In this document: piece by piece, positions 35,000 through 44,286 of the stretch
Position numbering within the stretch: the first letter of the stretch is position 1
How the letters are laid out: the number at the start of each line of letters is the position of its first letter
Source: Clarireedia homoeocarpa
Lineage: Eukaryota; Ascomycota; Leotiomycetes; Helotiales; Rutstroemiaceae
Reading direction: 5' to 3'
Assembly: GCA_001465935.1 (NCBI GenBank)
Contig: LNKV01000029.1
Coordinates: 453,215 to 517,214, forward strand
Length of the DNA stretch: 64,000 bases
Translations under genes and position numbers: made by a program
Notes under the pieces: generated by a model
What the model saw: the letters and a program-made list of their open reading frames with translations, nothing else
What the model was told of the DNA's origin: nothing
Database searches by the model: none

Positions 35000-36678
35000 T
35001 CACGTCCTGATACTTTCACATAACATCCAAATCCCCTCCTTGACACCCAAAAACATGTCCTCCATTACTCCCATCTGTGTGCTAATATCATCTAATTCAT
35101 TCACAAACAGTCTCTTAACCTTAGTATAAACTACCAAAAAGTTATCTAGTTCTCTTAAGATGATTTCCGAAAAAAGACGACGTTGGGAAGCAGCATCAAT
35201 CTTGAAAATCCCAAAGTCGAGCTGCGGTAGCGAGGATTGTGAGCTCGAGCGTGAAGATGAGGCACTCTGAGGAGATAAATCGGATGGTGATTGTTTGTGG
35301 GTTGGATGAGAGGACCGAAAGATCCGACAGGCTTGGCTGTAAAGGTCGTAAATATGCTGTAGTGTGACGACAAAAATCACCAACGGCACAGAATGACCTT
35401 TTGGCGAAAAGCTACTGCCAATGTGGGAAAAGTAATCTTCCTTAAGTTCCGGAGACGTTTCCAGTAAGTGCATCAGCTCGGACAATGCACTTTTATTTGT
35501 CGATAGTATGACATCGAGAGAGAGCGAGGAATGGCGAAGAAGAAGCTTCTGCAGCTTCCCGATTATTATGAGACATTTAGAAGTGGCATGGAAAGATGCT
35601 ATTGATGGTAGAGTAGGAGGAGCGGGAGATGCGGGACTCGAAATGTGGCTGGATGTGTAGGAATTTCGTGGGCTATGTCGAGCATGAGTGTATGGAGTAT
35701 TGGGGATATCGAATGACATTGACTCGAAATTATTTCTCTCGCGATAGCGTTCTTTGTGTCGTATTGTTGAATGCGTACCAATCGATAATACTTGCTCTCG
35801 AGCCTGTGCGTGTTGTTGATGGGAAGCAGACTCCCATCGACCTTCCAAAAATTCCACTTGAGACTTTGGCGATAACCCCTCGTGTGCTTGGATGAGCTCG
35901 TTCTCTGGGTCATCTAATGGAAATGCGTGTATTCCTGAATCCTCGTAACATGGATAATGTGCAGCAACATCTTCACCAGAGATTGAAAGAAGATCGTCTC
36001 CGATATTACCTCCAAAGTCCCACAAAGACTCGAAATCCATCGATGTGCTTTGGGCGTTGGAGGTTTCCACTTCCATCGAGCTTGTACAAGAGCTTTCTTG
36101 TAGTGGCTGTATTGTAGTCACTTGATCGAGAGCTAAGCTTGCATTGTCTTTTGAGGGTGACGCTGGAACTGTGCAACTTTCCACGTTCTCTGGCCGAGCA
36201 GTATCCTCCACAGGTTTCATCCCAGCTTCTACACTTTTTGGGCTTGGAGGCATCGCACGAGGCGTTGGAACGTTGGACGTTCCAGTTGCAGTAAAGCTAC
36301 CAAGATTATTAGTTACTCTTATAATCCGTAGCCGGATAAACCTACCACGAGCCTACCTCGTTATCTCCATTGTCTTTTGGTGCAGATATTCGACGGCGTC
36401 GACCTTGGACTTTTCCCACCATCGAGATACTGTATGTGCATGCTTGTTGATTGTAAACGCATCTTCGACATCCGGTACGCTCTCCGGTACATCTGACCTA
36501 CTCCGAATGAATGAGCATTGGTTCTCATGCGCAGAAGAATCATCCTAACCTTAGATGCATGACATTCATTGCAAGCATGCCTAAGCTTCGGGGGTCTCTG
36601 CTGTTGTCTACAGAATTCAAAACCCACGTTAATATATTATCGATGTGTAGAAAGGAAGACGGCGACCTACAAAGACAT
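35000..36678 (-). CDS. BOA13: Zn(II)2Cys6 transcription factor, probable cluster regulator BOA13
   Basis: Likely binds CGG-type sites and switches the botcinic acid genes. Four exons on the minus strand (36671–36678, 36550–36607, 36346–36497, 35000–36296) give 504 residues. The first exon is only eight bases (ATG TCT TT), so the start is inferred from frame and GT–AG signals. Residues about 12–40 form the zinc cluster: CNECHASKVRC, then TGERTG, then CRRCVYNQQAC, spacing C-x2-C-x6-C-x6-C-x2-C-x6-C, followed by a basic linker GKVQGRRRR. The middle is Ser-rich. The C-terminal part (KCLIIIGKLQKLLLRHSSLS…FVVTLQHIYDLYSQAC) resembles the AflR-type regulatory region. The gene is cut off from the enzymes by a 3.2 kb repeat block, as I recall for BOA13 in Botrytis cinerea. 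Identification as BOA13 rests on synteny plus family. Confidence 0.78.
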
Positions 36679-37065
36679 TTCTATGGTTGACGTGAAGAGG
36701 CGGGAAGTAAATACTTAGTATGTTCACTAATCTCAGTGTTGGAATTGGAGGGCAATATTTAGACCGGCAATTTTGAGTTTGCGTGCATAAGTATACACCT
36801 TTATCCGATGATCTTATGCAATTCATAAATGACTGTGAACTTTCACTCGGAAGTTTCTATTTGTCATTACAACTATCGTATAAGTTGATTAGATCGCGGA
36901 TTAGTTTGAATCTCCATCCCCCGTTCACACAGTCCACATAGCGCTTGGACACGTCATGTAACGGGCTGTGATAACCGGCTCGACCGGTTCAGGTTGTGAA
37001 AATAAACTTTCCGAGCTACAGCGTCGTCCCACAGGGTCGCTCGTTCGATAAGCATAGCCTTCTCC

Positions 37066-37150
37066 AATCAGCTCGCCGATATAACTTCTTTGTGTTATTT
37101 GACTGGCTTTAAACACTTAAATCGTGGAGCGACAGGGACTACACTTATTT
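37066..37150. mobile_element. Truncated copy of the GTAGTCCCTG MITE
   Basis: AATCAGCTCG…TTCTTTGTGTTATTTGAC…GACAGGGACTAC closely matches the right part of the complete element at 39579–39707. The left inverted repeat is absent, so this is a partial copy. Confidence 0.65.
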
Positions 37151-37224
37151 ATCCTAGCGTCCAAGTATAACTGGGGGACTTAGCTCTGCCCCTGTATGAG
37201 GGACTTAGCCCTGCTCCTGTACTA

Positions 37225-37430
37225 TGCGCTCCCCAAGAACAAAAGGTTATTTGATGGGTTTTGCCACAGAAGTAGCCAGGGTGCAAACGTGGGGGTTTTA
37301 ACCACTCAAAATGGTCCTTTTTACATCGAAGATACCTCGGATACATAACCTTCAATTTTGAGTGGTTAAACCCCCCTGTTTATGCCCTCTGTGACAAAAC
37401 CCACCAAATAATCTTTGTTCTTGGGGCATA
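37225..37430. mobile_element. Tc1-related MITE, copy 1
   Basis: Long imperfect hairpin. The left arm runs CTCCCCAAGAACAAAAGG, TTATTTGATGGGTTTTGCCA; the right arm, read in reverse complement, runs CCCCAAGAACAAAGATTATT, TGGTGGGTTTTG. The loop has CTTTTTACATCGAAGATACC. It is the same family as the copy at 38709–38952 but lacks a stretch of about 36 bases found there after CCTCGGA. The AAAGGTTATTTG[G/A]TGGG block also occurs in the ends of the Tc1/mariner element. Confidence 0.75.
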
Positions 37431-37444
37431 CAGTAGTATTGGTA

Positions 37445-37525
37445 CTATCCCCCCCCTTGAACAAAGGTTAATTGTTTCTGTGTCTTACCACTTAAAAATT
37501 TAACTTTTATTCAGGGGGGAGATAG
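37445..37525. mobile_element. Short imperfect hairpin, possible MITE
   Basis: CTATCCCCCCCCTTGAACAA on the left pairs imperfectly with the complement of TTTTATTCAGGGGGGAGATAG on the right. Small size (about 80 bases) and position next to copy 1 suggest a deletion derivative of the same family. Confidence 0.45.
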
Positions 37526-37944
37526 TGTTAAGCTTCCTTGGCATGGTCGAGTTTCCCCAGATTTTTAAGTTCCCGAGTCTGTACCGGTATTTTGGCGCGC
37601 ACTATCTCGTGTTGAAAGCAAGATCCGAACGTGGCCCGGCATATGAGCATGGGTAGACACAGCAACGGGCCCGTTTTCTTCTACTCTCGGAATAGTCCAA
37701 CGTACACAGCCGAACCAGAACAGGGAAATCCATCCACGTGCGGACCCCTTAACCTAATCTTCAGGATACCCCTCAAGTTACCTAAGCTTGTCGTAATTCG
37801 TAATTTCAGTACCCGCCGCTACCACACATATGATTAGCCGGAAAAAGAGTCTTCCCACACCGTCCTACGAGTACTATCTTACAAAGCTTTCCCTTATCCA
37901 CATCCCCAGGAAGACAACAAGGTACTTGATCTTCAGGATAAATA

Positions 37945-37989
37945 CAACTCTAGAAGAATACCCCTAGTCGCGGTATTCTTCTAGAGTTG
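37945..37989. repeat. Perfect 17-base inverted repeat
   Basis: CAACTCTAGAAGAATAC at 37945–37961 is repeated as its exact reverse complement at 37973–37989, with an 11-base spacer. It could form a strong hairpin. It does not match the other hairpin elements in the block. Confidence 0.9.
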
Positions 37990-38708
37990 AATAATGCCTG
38001 TCATGAATCTTTTTCGGGGACTATACCATCCTCCCCTTCCCCGAACAAAGGTTAAAATTCTAGGCAGCAAGATACGGAAAAAAACACGCGTTGTTCAGGG
38101 GCGAGGATACAAAGGCCGAGGGTTTTGAAATCCGGATATATAATTAGTGGTACAAGCGAAGGAGGAACACGAAAATACTGTTTCTTGATATCGGATACAG
38201 TTTGTTTTAGAAGTGTGTGGACAATGGTCCGGCCAGGTCGGCCGGAACCCAAATGCGGGCATATACGGGCAAATGAGACACCCGTATAACAGCTGCAAAT
38301 GCGACCGAAAAGCACGTGCATGCAATGCCCGTATATCGAGTAAACGGGAATCAACTCAGATAATCAAATGTAGATAGCTATTACCTCTTGTACAAAGAGT
38401 ATAAAGATAGCAGTACGATCTTGTAATTAGAAGAATCAGGACGATTTACACAACTAACACTGAACCTGCGCTCTGCACGTAGTTTCGGGTGTTACGTGTA
38501 ACCCTCGTCCCTCACGTGATATAACTTTCTGTGTACGTCCAAATCCGGATGTACCAACAAGAAGGCCTGCTCTACAGGCAGCTTCTGATTGATGAATATA
38601 TTGTGGATAATGGGATTCGCTAGGAAAAATACTCGCTTGTACCATCAACATTTGTCCGGATTTCGGCCTTCGCAGACTCCGCCCCGCAAACCCCGCCCAG
38701 ACTGTATA

Positions 38709-38952
38709 CTCTCCCCTCCCAAGAACAAATGTTAAAAAGTGGATTTTTACTACTGAAGTAACCAGGATGCAAACAGAGGGTTTTAACCACTCAAAATAGT
38801 CCTTTTTACATCGAAGATACCTCGGAGAAACCGAGGAAGGGATCTTAGTCAATGATGGATACAAAACCTTCAATTTTGAGTGGTTAAACCCCCCTGTTTA
38901 TACCCTCTGTGGCAAAACCCACCAAATAACATTTGTTCTTGGGAGGGGAGAG
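38709..38952. mobile_element. Tc1-related MITE, copy 2
   Basis: 244 bases flanked by TA on both sides (38707–38708 and 38953–38954). The ends are exact inverted repeats starting CTCTCCCCTCCCAAGAACAA and continuing to ATGTTA. No coding sequence is present. The inner arms (GGTTTTAACCACTCAAAAT, and its near inverse) extend the pairing, so the whole element folds as one hairpin. Confidence 0.85.
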
Positions 38953-38987
38953 TACTTGCTATCCATCCGACGCCCCACATGTACTGG

Positions 38988-39230
38988 CACCCGGTTCCGT
39001 TTAGTATTGGCACACCAACACCAAATTCTGATTTGAGACTCTTTTTATCTCTGTAAATAAATGAACCTAAACACCTCTCAAAATATTTGCCAGTATATCC
39101 TCAAGTACTTTAAAAGCAGGTTAATAACTAGAAATTAACAGAATACGAATATCTCAATTTTCGATTTTTGCGTAGTTGAAGAGTGTCAGCGTGAGAATTA
39201 CAGTGTGCCAACACTAAACGGAACCGGGTG
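38988..39230. mobile_element. MITE with 28-base inverted repeats and ACTGG target duplication
   Basis: Left end CACCCGGTTCCGTTTAGT… (38988–39015) and right end (39203–39230) are inverse copies with one mismatch in 28. ACTGG stands directly before and directly after the element (38983–38987 and 39231–39235), a five-base target-site duplication. The 243-base element has no frame of note. Superfamily not assigned. Confidence 0.85.
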
Positions 39231-39578
39231 ACTGGTTTCCAGAGGTTTACTTATTTTCAACATACTTACTATACAATTTTGTCGCTCAATTGAAATAAGT
39301 ATATTGTGAAGTTTGAGGATATACTACTTGGTATCGAAGGCTATACAAAGAATATAATATTAAAGGGAAAGTAAGATTATTGTACTATTAATGAAGTAAT
39401 CGGAAGCTTACTTGTAAGCTAGCTGGTAAGAAGATTAGTCAGGCTCTTAATACTTATTTGGGGAAAGCGGCGACTTATTCGGGGAAAGCGGCGGATAGAT
39501 CGTAAAAAGTGTCGGATGTTTAGCAAAACCCTTTATCTACTTGGTCCCAAGGATCTCCACGATCTACTAGTCTCAAGA

Positions 39579-39707
39579 ATAAATAATTGTAGTCCCTGTT
39601 ATAGCAACTCTAATTTGTCAGCCAATCAGCTCGCAGAATTTGCTTCTTTGTGTTATTTGATTGGCTAAAATTTAGATCGTGGCGCGACAGGGACTACAAT
39701 TATTTAT
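39579..39707. mobile_element. MITE with GTAGTCCCTG ends, complete copy
   Basis: 129 bases with perfect 21-base inverted ends beginning ATAAATAATTGTAGTCCCTG. The ends pair further through CAGCCAATCA and TGATTGGCT inside. A truncated copy lies at 37066–37150. Confidence 0.85.
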
Positions 39708-39896
39708 AACTTATCCTTGCGACCAAGTACATGAATATTTACGTACAATCTGCAGAACTACATCCACGCTATTTGGATAAGCCAAGAGGCAGAAGGGAGA
39801 TATCCACGATGATGCCCCGTAACTGTGATGCATACAGAGTAACCCTTGCTAACTTTAATATCCAAAACGTTCCGCCTGTATCTTCCTTGCAGCGCG

Positions 39897-40559
39897 TCAA
39901 AATCTTGTCAGAGAGTCGACATTCTGCACAACATTATATTCACACGTTGGACGTTTAGGCACAACGGAATCATGCGGTAGTGACCGAATGTTATCTACCA
40001 TGCTACTCAGCTCGACGTCCCCCAAGGCATGCAGCCCTTCCTTGATTTTCTCCACTGTGCTTTCATCCGGACCACAACGTGCTCGACTCATAATCGAGGT
40101 CTGTGCTGGAAGTCCCACCGTAGCACCTGGAGGTGGAGTCGAATACATTACCACCCAATCTATGTCGTTGTTGTCTTTTCCCCATGCGAGGAACGCTACG
40201 TAGTCTGAGATATGACTGAGGTGACCAGTGCACTGACAAAGCCAAGCGTCATGGAGACCAACGACTGGGGTATCAATTCCAAAGGCCGTATAGACGCGAT
40301 CTGGCTGGGTGAGTGGTGTTAGGCTAACCATTTCTTGATTTGAACAAGGCCAAACCCCGTTCATGACAGGGCCGTATTGGATGACGAAGTTTTTGGTGCC
40401 TTCTAAATAGTATCTTTGAGAAGTATGGGTCATGTGCCAGTGCCCATAAAGCCAGTCCTCCGGAGTCGGAACCCACGACTTGTCTTCAATGCCCTCAAGG
40501 AACGAGGGTGGTAATCGAAATTTGACTGATTGCTGTGATGAGGATTCCATAGCGGTCAT
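39897..40559 (-). CDS. BOA12: Cluster protein of unknown function, probable BOA12
   Basis: Single exon of 220 residues from the ATG at 40559; a second ATG three codons later is equally usable. The sequence is predicted beta-rich with WLYGHWHMTHTSQRYYLEG, then FVIQYGPV, and a long middle ending DWVVMYSTPPPGA. The LYGxWHxTHS…Y.P pattern recalls small lipocalin-like proteins found in other fungal clusters, which is only an impression. A helical C-terminal segment (DESTVEKIKEGLHALGDVE) follows. No signal peptide or membrane helix is seen. Its place next to the acyltransferase gene and the cluster motif upstream (40673–40682) argue that it belongs to the pathway. The name rests on gene order. Confidence 0.72.
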   Translation of the reverse strand: MTAMESSSQQSVKFRLPPSFLEGIEDKSWVPTPEDWLYGHWHMTHTSQRYYLEGTKNFVIQYGPVMNGVWPCSNQEMVSLTPLTQPDRVYTAFGIDTPVVGLHDAWLCQCTGHLSHISDYVAFLAWGKDNNDIDWVVMYSTPPPGATVGLPAQTSIMSRARCGPDESTVEKIKEGLHALGDVELSSMVDNIRSLPHDSVVPKRPTCEYNVVQNVDSLTRF

Positions 40560-40881
40560 GATGGGCGCAGTTGAGTTTAGACTAGTATTGATGAAACAGA
40601 GATGAATGGATTGAGCTGGAAAGATACGAGGCTCATCTTGTATTTTGTGATCGATCGGCGTTCTCATTCTCATCGGACCCCGCACCGCTGTCCGCTATGC
40701 GGGCATATCTATTCCATGTGAAGTCCGTAGACTGCCTATACAAAAAATATCACCTGAGATGTCTCGCCATAATTCCAACAACGGAAAAAGCTAAAGTGTA
40801 TTTGTATTTGAAGGTAATATAAAATTGATGCACCGGACAGAGATTCGGCGGTGTAAGTCTTCCGAAGCGCTGAGCTCCAGT
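40560..40881. promoter_or_regulatory. BOA12 promoter
   Basis: About 320 bases between BOA12 and the 3' end of BOA11. TCGGACCCCG at 40673–40682, 114 bases before the BOA12 start, is a one-base variant of the motif found upstream of other cluster genes. Confidence 0.45.
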
Positions 40882-42312
40882 CTAGGTACAGGTGCGCATA
40901 ATCCATTGGCTCCACAGATCATCGTCAATCAAACGTTTCACCGCAGACTGCTCAATCCAGATAGTCAAGTTGATGGTACCATCCTTTTGTGTCGGCATTG
41001 GAAATGCTCGTGGAATAAAATCTGTAATATGACTTCCTAACCTGATGCAGTCGGGAAGTCCCAAAGGGCCACCCCAGTCTTTCTCATGGTATTCCATATC
41101 TTTCAAATTACTGATAACCAAGATAGGATCCAGAGTCTTAGCGTACATGACGCGCTCCGAAGTGATATCATCCAATCCGCCCAGATATCCAGTAAGATCT
41201 CGTAGATACTTATCATTGAACTCATTCCGTGCCTCCGATATAGCAAGTGCTGCTTCATATATAGATGTGGGATGTATATCAAGGGTTACGGGGAAACCCG
41301 TAGAAGCGTTTCCGAGATAAGTTGCTGGGAGTGGGGGTTTGAGGACACCGCGTCCGTCAGATGCGAGAGATAAATTTCCTCGGAGTGGTTTCTGATCAGA
41401 TTTCCGGAATCTCGCACGATTGATACAGAACCACAGAAAGCCTGAAAGCGCATCGCTCACAGTAAGCCATGGCCCCGACGAGCTAGTTGCTGAGATGTGA
41501 TCCCTTAATTGCGACAATTTCGTGGTGGAAATAGAAAATAGAACATGTTCCATCTCGGAGATCGATGTTGGAGCCTCGATGAGATACTTCCGAGGATTTT
41601 CGAGTCCGGAATTCGCATGTTGCATTTCATACTCTCGCAAGTCCATCTGGGAAACTGTGGGGTTGCCACGCGTGAGTGGAGATCGATCGAGAGAATCCGA
41701 GGAGAGTTTATGATTTGGAGAAATCTCAATCCCATCTTCCGTTAACCATGAAGCGTTAACGTTCGCTGAGAGATTGGAAAGTATAATGCTCCAGGCAAAT
41801 GCATCACACGCAGTATGAAGAACACTTAGATGTAGAATCAAACCACCGTCGATGAAGTTAGCCTGCACTGCTATCACTGGCATCCTTTCCATCCCAAGGT
41901 ACCGCTTGGACGGAGTTAGGCATTCCTCAGCAAATATGTAGCATGGAAAACCAGCTTTTCGTAAGCTTTTGTAAGAATGTGGCCAGTTAGTGCCACTGCC
42001 ACTCCGAAGGTCGTTGAAAATCAGCTGCTCGCCTTTGAAATCTTCAGGCAATGTCTCAATCTGGAATTTACCACAAGAGGTTGTAGGAACGACAGAGCCG
42101 CCTACAAAAGGAATTTCCGCAATTGTCTGCTTCAACCCAGATTTGAGATGATTGTACACATCTTCGATATTGACGCGGCGGGAGATTGGCCAACTGAGCG
42201 TTATTCCAATTACATAAGTACGAGGCATAAGAAGATCGAGCGGCGTTAAATTAGTGACGAGAACTTTCGACTCGGGAAGCTCCGCAGATTGCCGTGAAGT
42301 ATCGGTAGACAT
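40882..42312 (-). CDS. BOA11: BAHD/trichothecene-acetyltransferase-type acyltransferase, probable BOA11
   Basis: Transfers an acyl group from CoA, or from a carrier, to a hydroxyl of the polyketide. A single exon gives 476 residues from the ATG at 42312; the longer frame upstream lies in the shared promoter. It belongs to the transferase family of trichothecene 3-O-acetyltransferases: HTACDAFAW contains the HxxxD catalytic motif, preceded by the family pattern GGLILHLSVLH. A DFGWG-type motif is replaced by VISNLKDMEYHEKDWGGPLG, with DWGGPLG in its place. No targeting signal is visible. In botcinin biosynthesis the obvious step is linking the side-chain acid to the lactone core, or acetylation; which one is inference. 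It is divergent from the thioesterase gene, sharing a promoter of about 380 bases. Confidence 0.82.
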   Translation of the reverse strand: MSTDTSRQSAELPESKVLVTNLTPLDLLMPRTYVIGITLSWPISRRVNIEDVYNHLKSGLKQTIAEIPFVGGSVVPTTSCGKFQIETLPEDFKGEQLIFNDLRSGSGTNWPHSYKSLRKAGFPCYIFAEECLTPSKRYLGMERMPVIAVQANFIDGGLILHLSVLHTACDAFAWSIILSNLSANVNASWLTEDGIEISPNHKLSSDSLDRSPLTRGNPTVSQMDLREYEMQHANSGLENPRKYLIEAPTSISEMEHVLFSISTTKLSQLRDHISATSSSGPWLTVSDALSGFLWFCINRARFRKSDQKPLRGNLSLASDGRGVLKPPLPATYLGNASTGFPVTLDIHPTSIYEAALAISEARNEFNDKYLRDLTGYLGGLDDITSERVMYAKTLDPILVISNLKDMEYHEKDWGGPLGLPDCIRLGSHITDFIPRAFPMPTQKDGTINLTIWIEQSAVKRLIDDDLWSQWIMRTCT

Positions 42313-42695
42313 AGCGTAGATAATTGTCGGCGTGATAAGGAGACTTGTTGAGCTGATGGGACGCTTGGAGAATAACAAATAACATACCTGTAGAATAGAC
42401 TTGCAAATGTTGGTAACTCCGGTTTTTGCTTTACATTTAAATATGCAAATGAATAGCTGTTTGAGATTTTGGAAAGTTGAAACTCGGGCCCCGACCTTGC
42501 GGGACTGCAATAGACCCATACTTGGAACGACCTCGGGTCATATAATTGATATGCTATGCTATGGTTGTCTTACCTCTGACTATCAGAATATTCGTGCTTC
42601 TCCTTTCCACGCATTCCACACTGTTGCATCAAACAATTCTTGACAGATTGGACGAGAATTAAAGATCGGACAAATTGAGGAGATTTTTGAACGTT
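42313..42695. promoter_or_regulatory. Bidirectional promoter BOA11 / BOA10
   Basis: 383 bases between the start codons of two head-to-head genes. It holds a perfect short palindrome TCGGGCCCCGA (42484–42494), roughly central, and a second half-type TCGGGTCA (42533–42540). Co-regulation of release and esterification enzymes would follow. Confidence 0.6.
42484..42494. promoter_or_regulatory. Candidate cluster regulator site TCGGG-C-CCCGA
   Basis: Inverted repeat of TCGGG with a one-base spacer; the kind of paired CGG site a dimeric Zn2Cys6 protein would bind. Related sequences occur upstream of BOA7, BOA8, BOA9 and BOA12. Confidence 0.45.
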
Positions 42696-43620
42696 ATGGC
42701 AAATCCAATTCTGGTACAAAAAGCTGGACGGCGCCACAGATCGAAAATCCCGCTTTTCCTTTTCCATGATGGCGGTGGCACTGTGTTGCCCTACTATTTT
42801 CTCGAAAGCCTAGACCGAGATGTATGGGGGATCTCATATCCACATCTTCACAGTGGCGGAAGATTCGAGGGCGGAATCAAAGAAATGGGCGAACTTTATG
42901 CTGGCTGGATCCGCGGCAAAGTATCGAGGGGCAAAATCTTTCTCGGTGGTTAGTATCCTGTACGCGCCCCAAAAATCCTATGTTAAATTTCTATGAAGGT
43001 TGGTCTGCTGGAGGATCGATATCAATTCAGGTCGCAAAGTGTCTAGACAGGATACCAGAACTTGAGGTTGCTGGTATCATTATGCTCGACACACCATTTC
43101 CGGACTTCCCAGATTGGAGACCCAAAGACGCACCGCCGATCCAGTTCCATAACCCGCTCGCACCAGACGAACCTGCAAAGAACATGATTGCACAACAACA
43201 GGCTGTCAACGATATCATCCACGCGCTTTCGATATGGGAACAACCGAGTTGGGATGACACAAGGTAAATCACCATCTCAATTTTCTCAAAGCTCACTAAC
43301 AGATTGAGAAGATTGAAAAGGCCGCCACCTACCGTATTCATCAGAGCCCTTGAGGTGGTTCCAACAGAGAAAGTCGTCGAAGTCGATTGGTTTCGGGAAG
43401 AGCCGTGCTTAGGTTGGCACAAATACCCCTATAACTTCATCCTAGAGGAGTTTCGAGTTGAAGGTGATCATTTCAGTATGTTCAGTGCTCAATGCGTAAG
43501 TGGCCGGCGGTCTCTCCACTCGTTATGTTGATATCTGACTCAATCCTCCTGCAGCTTCCAGATTTGAACGCGAAAATACGCGCAGCTTGTCAGATTTTGG
43601 AATCTTCAGTTGCAGCATAA
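42696..43620 (+). CDS. BOA10: Free-standing thioesterase, probable BOA10
   Basis: Alpha/beta-hydrolase thioesterase, expected to release a polyketide chain from an acyl carrier protein, since neither synthase of the cluster ends in a release domain. Four exons (42696–42948, 42999–43263, 43303–43495, 43555–43620) give 258 residues. The N-terminus is IPLFLFHDGGGTVLPYYF (oxyanion region). GWSAGGSISIQVAK is the nucleophile elbow with Ser; the first intron cuts just before its Trp codon. LDTPFPDFPDW follows strand six, and GDHFSMFSAQC carries the catalytic His. The triad therefore looks complete, and length is normal for stand-alone fungal thioesterases. An earlier TTG-initiated extension is not needed. 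Confidence 0.85.
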
Positions 43621-44286
43621 CAGTTACAATTATTACTCCTCCCCACTTTGAGGTGCTGGAAAGACACTGCCACACAAGATCACATGACCACCAAGGACGT
43701 GCACCAGTATAAATTAGGCTTAGCGTAGAATTTAGAAAAACTCCCTATAAGTTAATGAATGTATTTTATATGGATATTAGATATCTCAATCAACATCATG
43801 CGTATGAGTACTATCGTTGTTCTACATTTGACTTGAGATACTTGATCTTTCTCCCAGTATTGGCTGGCCTTTATCCATATTCATATAGAAGATTTGGAAC
43901 GCTTCTCAGGGTCATTTTTAATATGCTTGCAGTCTACTCATCTTTTATTCCCGGCTCAGAGGTCCAGCCAATGACAGCCAAGGACCGCCGGGACCCGATT
44001 TGGATCTTGTGTAAAGCGGTCTCCGAGACCTCCAACATAGACCTATGTCGGAACTTAAACTTTGCGAACAGGGTTTGCATGCCGCCGTATATGAACGCCA
44101 TGTTTGCTCGAGGAAGGGAGGCGTTGACATAATCCCATGTCCGTTACTAACCCGTGCAAATTCTACATATCGCTTTCGAGTTTCGACATCTAATCTGAAC
44201 TTCATTACTCATCGCCCTGACGCAATACTACCAACTCAAAGAAAAAAACAAGTATCTCACTGTCTTGTTCCTTATATCGATGTTTC
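43621..44286. promoter_or_regulatory. BOA9 promoter
   Basis: 666 bases between the thioesterase and BOA9. The cluster motif is present on the minus strand as TCGGGTCCCG (43989–43998), about 290 bases before the ATG. A CCAAT box (CAGCCAATGA near 43966) lies nearby. Confidence 0.5.

Larger units (their letters stand above)
36679..39896. other. AT-rich repeat block between BOA13 and BOA12
   Basis: No gene. At least four small non-autonomous transposon types are packed here, listed separately, with short unique segments between them. Frames in the block are open only inside inverted repeats. Confidence 0.7.
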
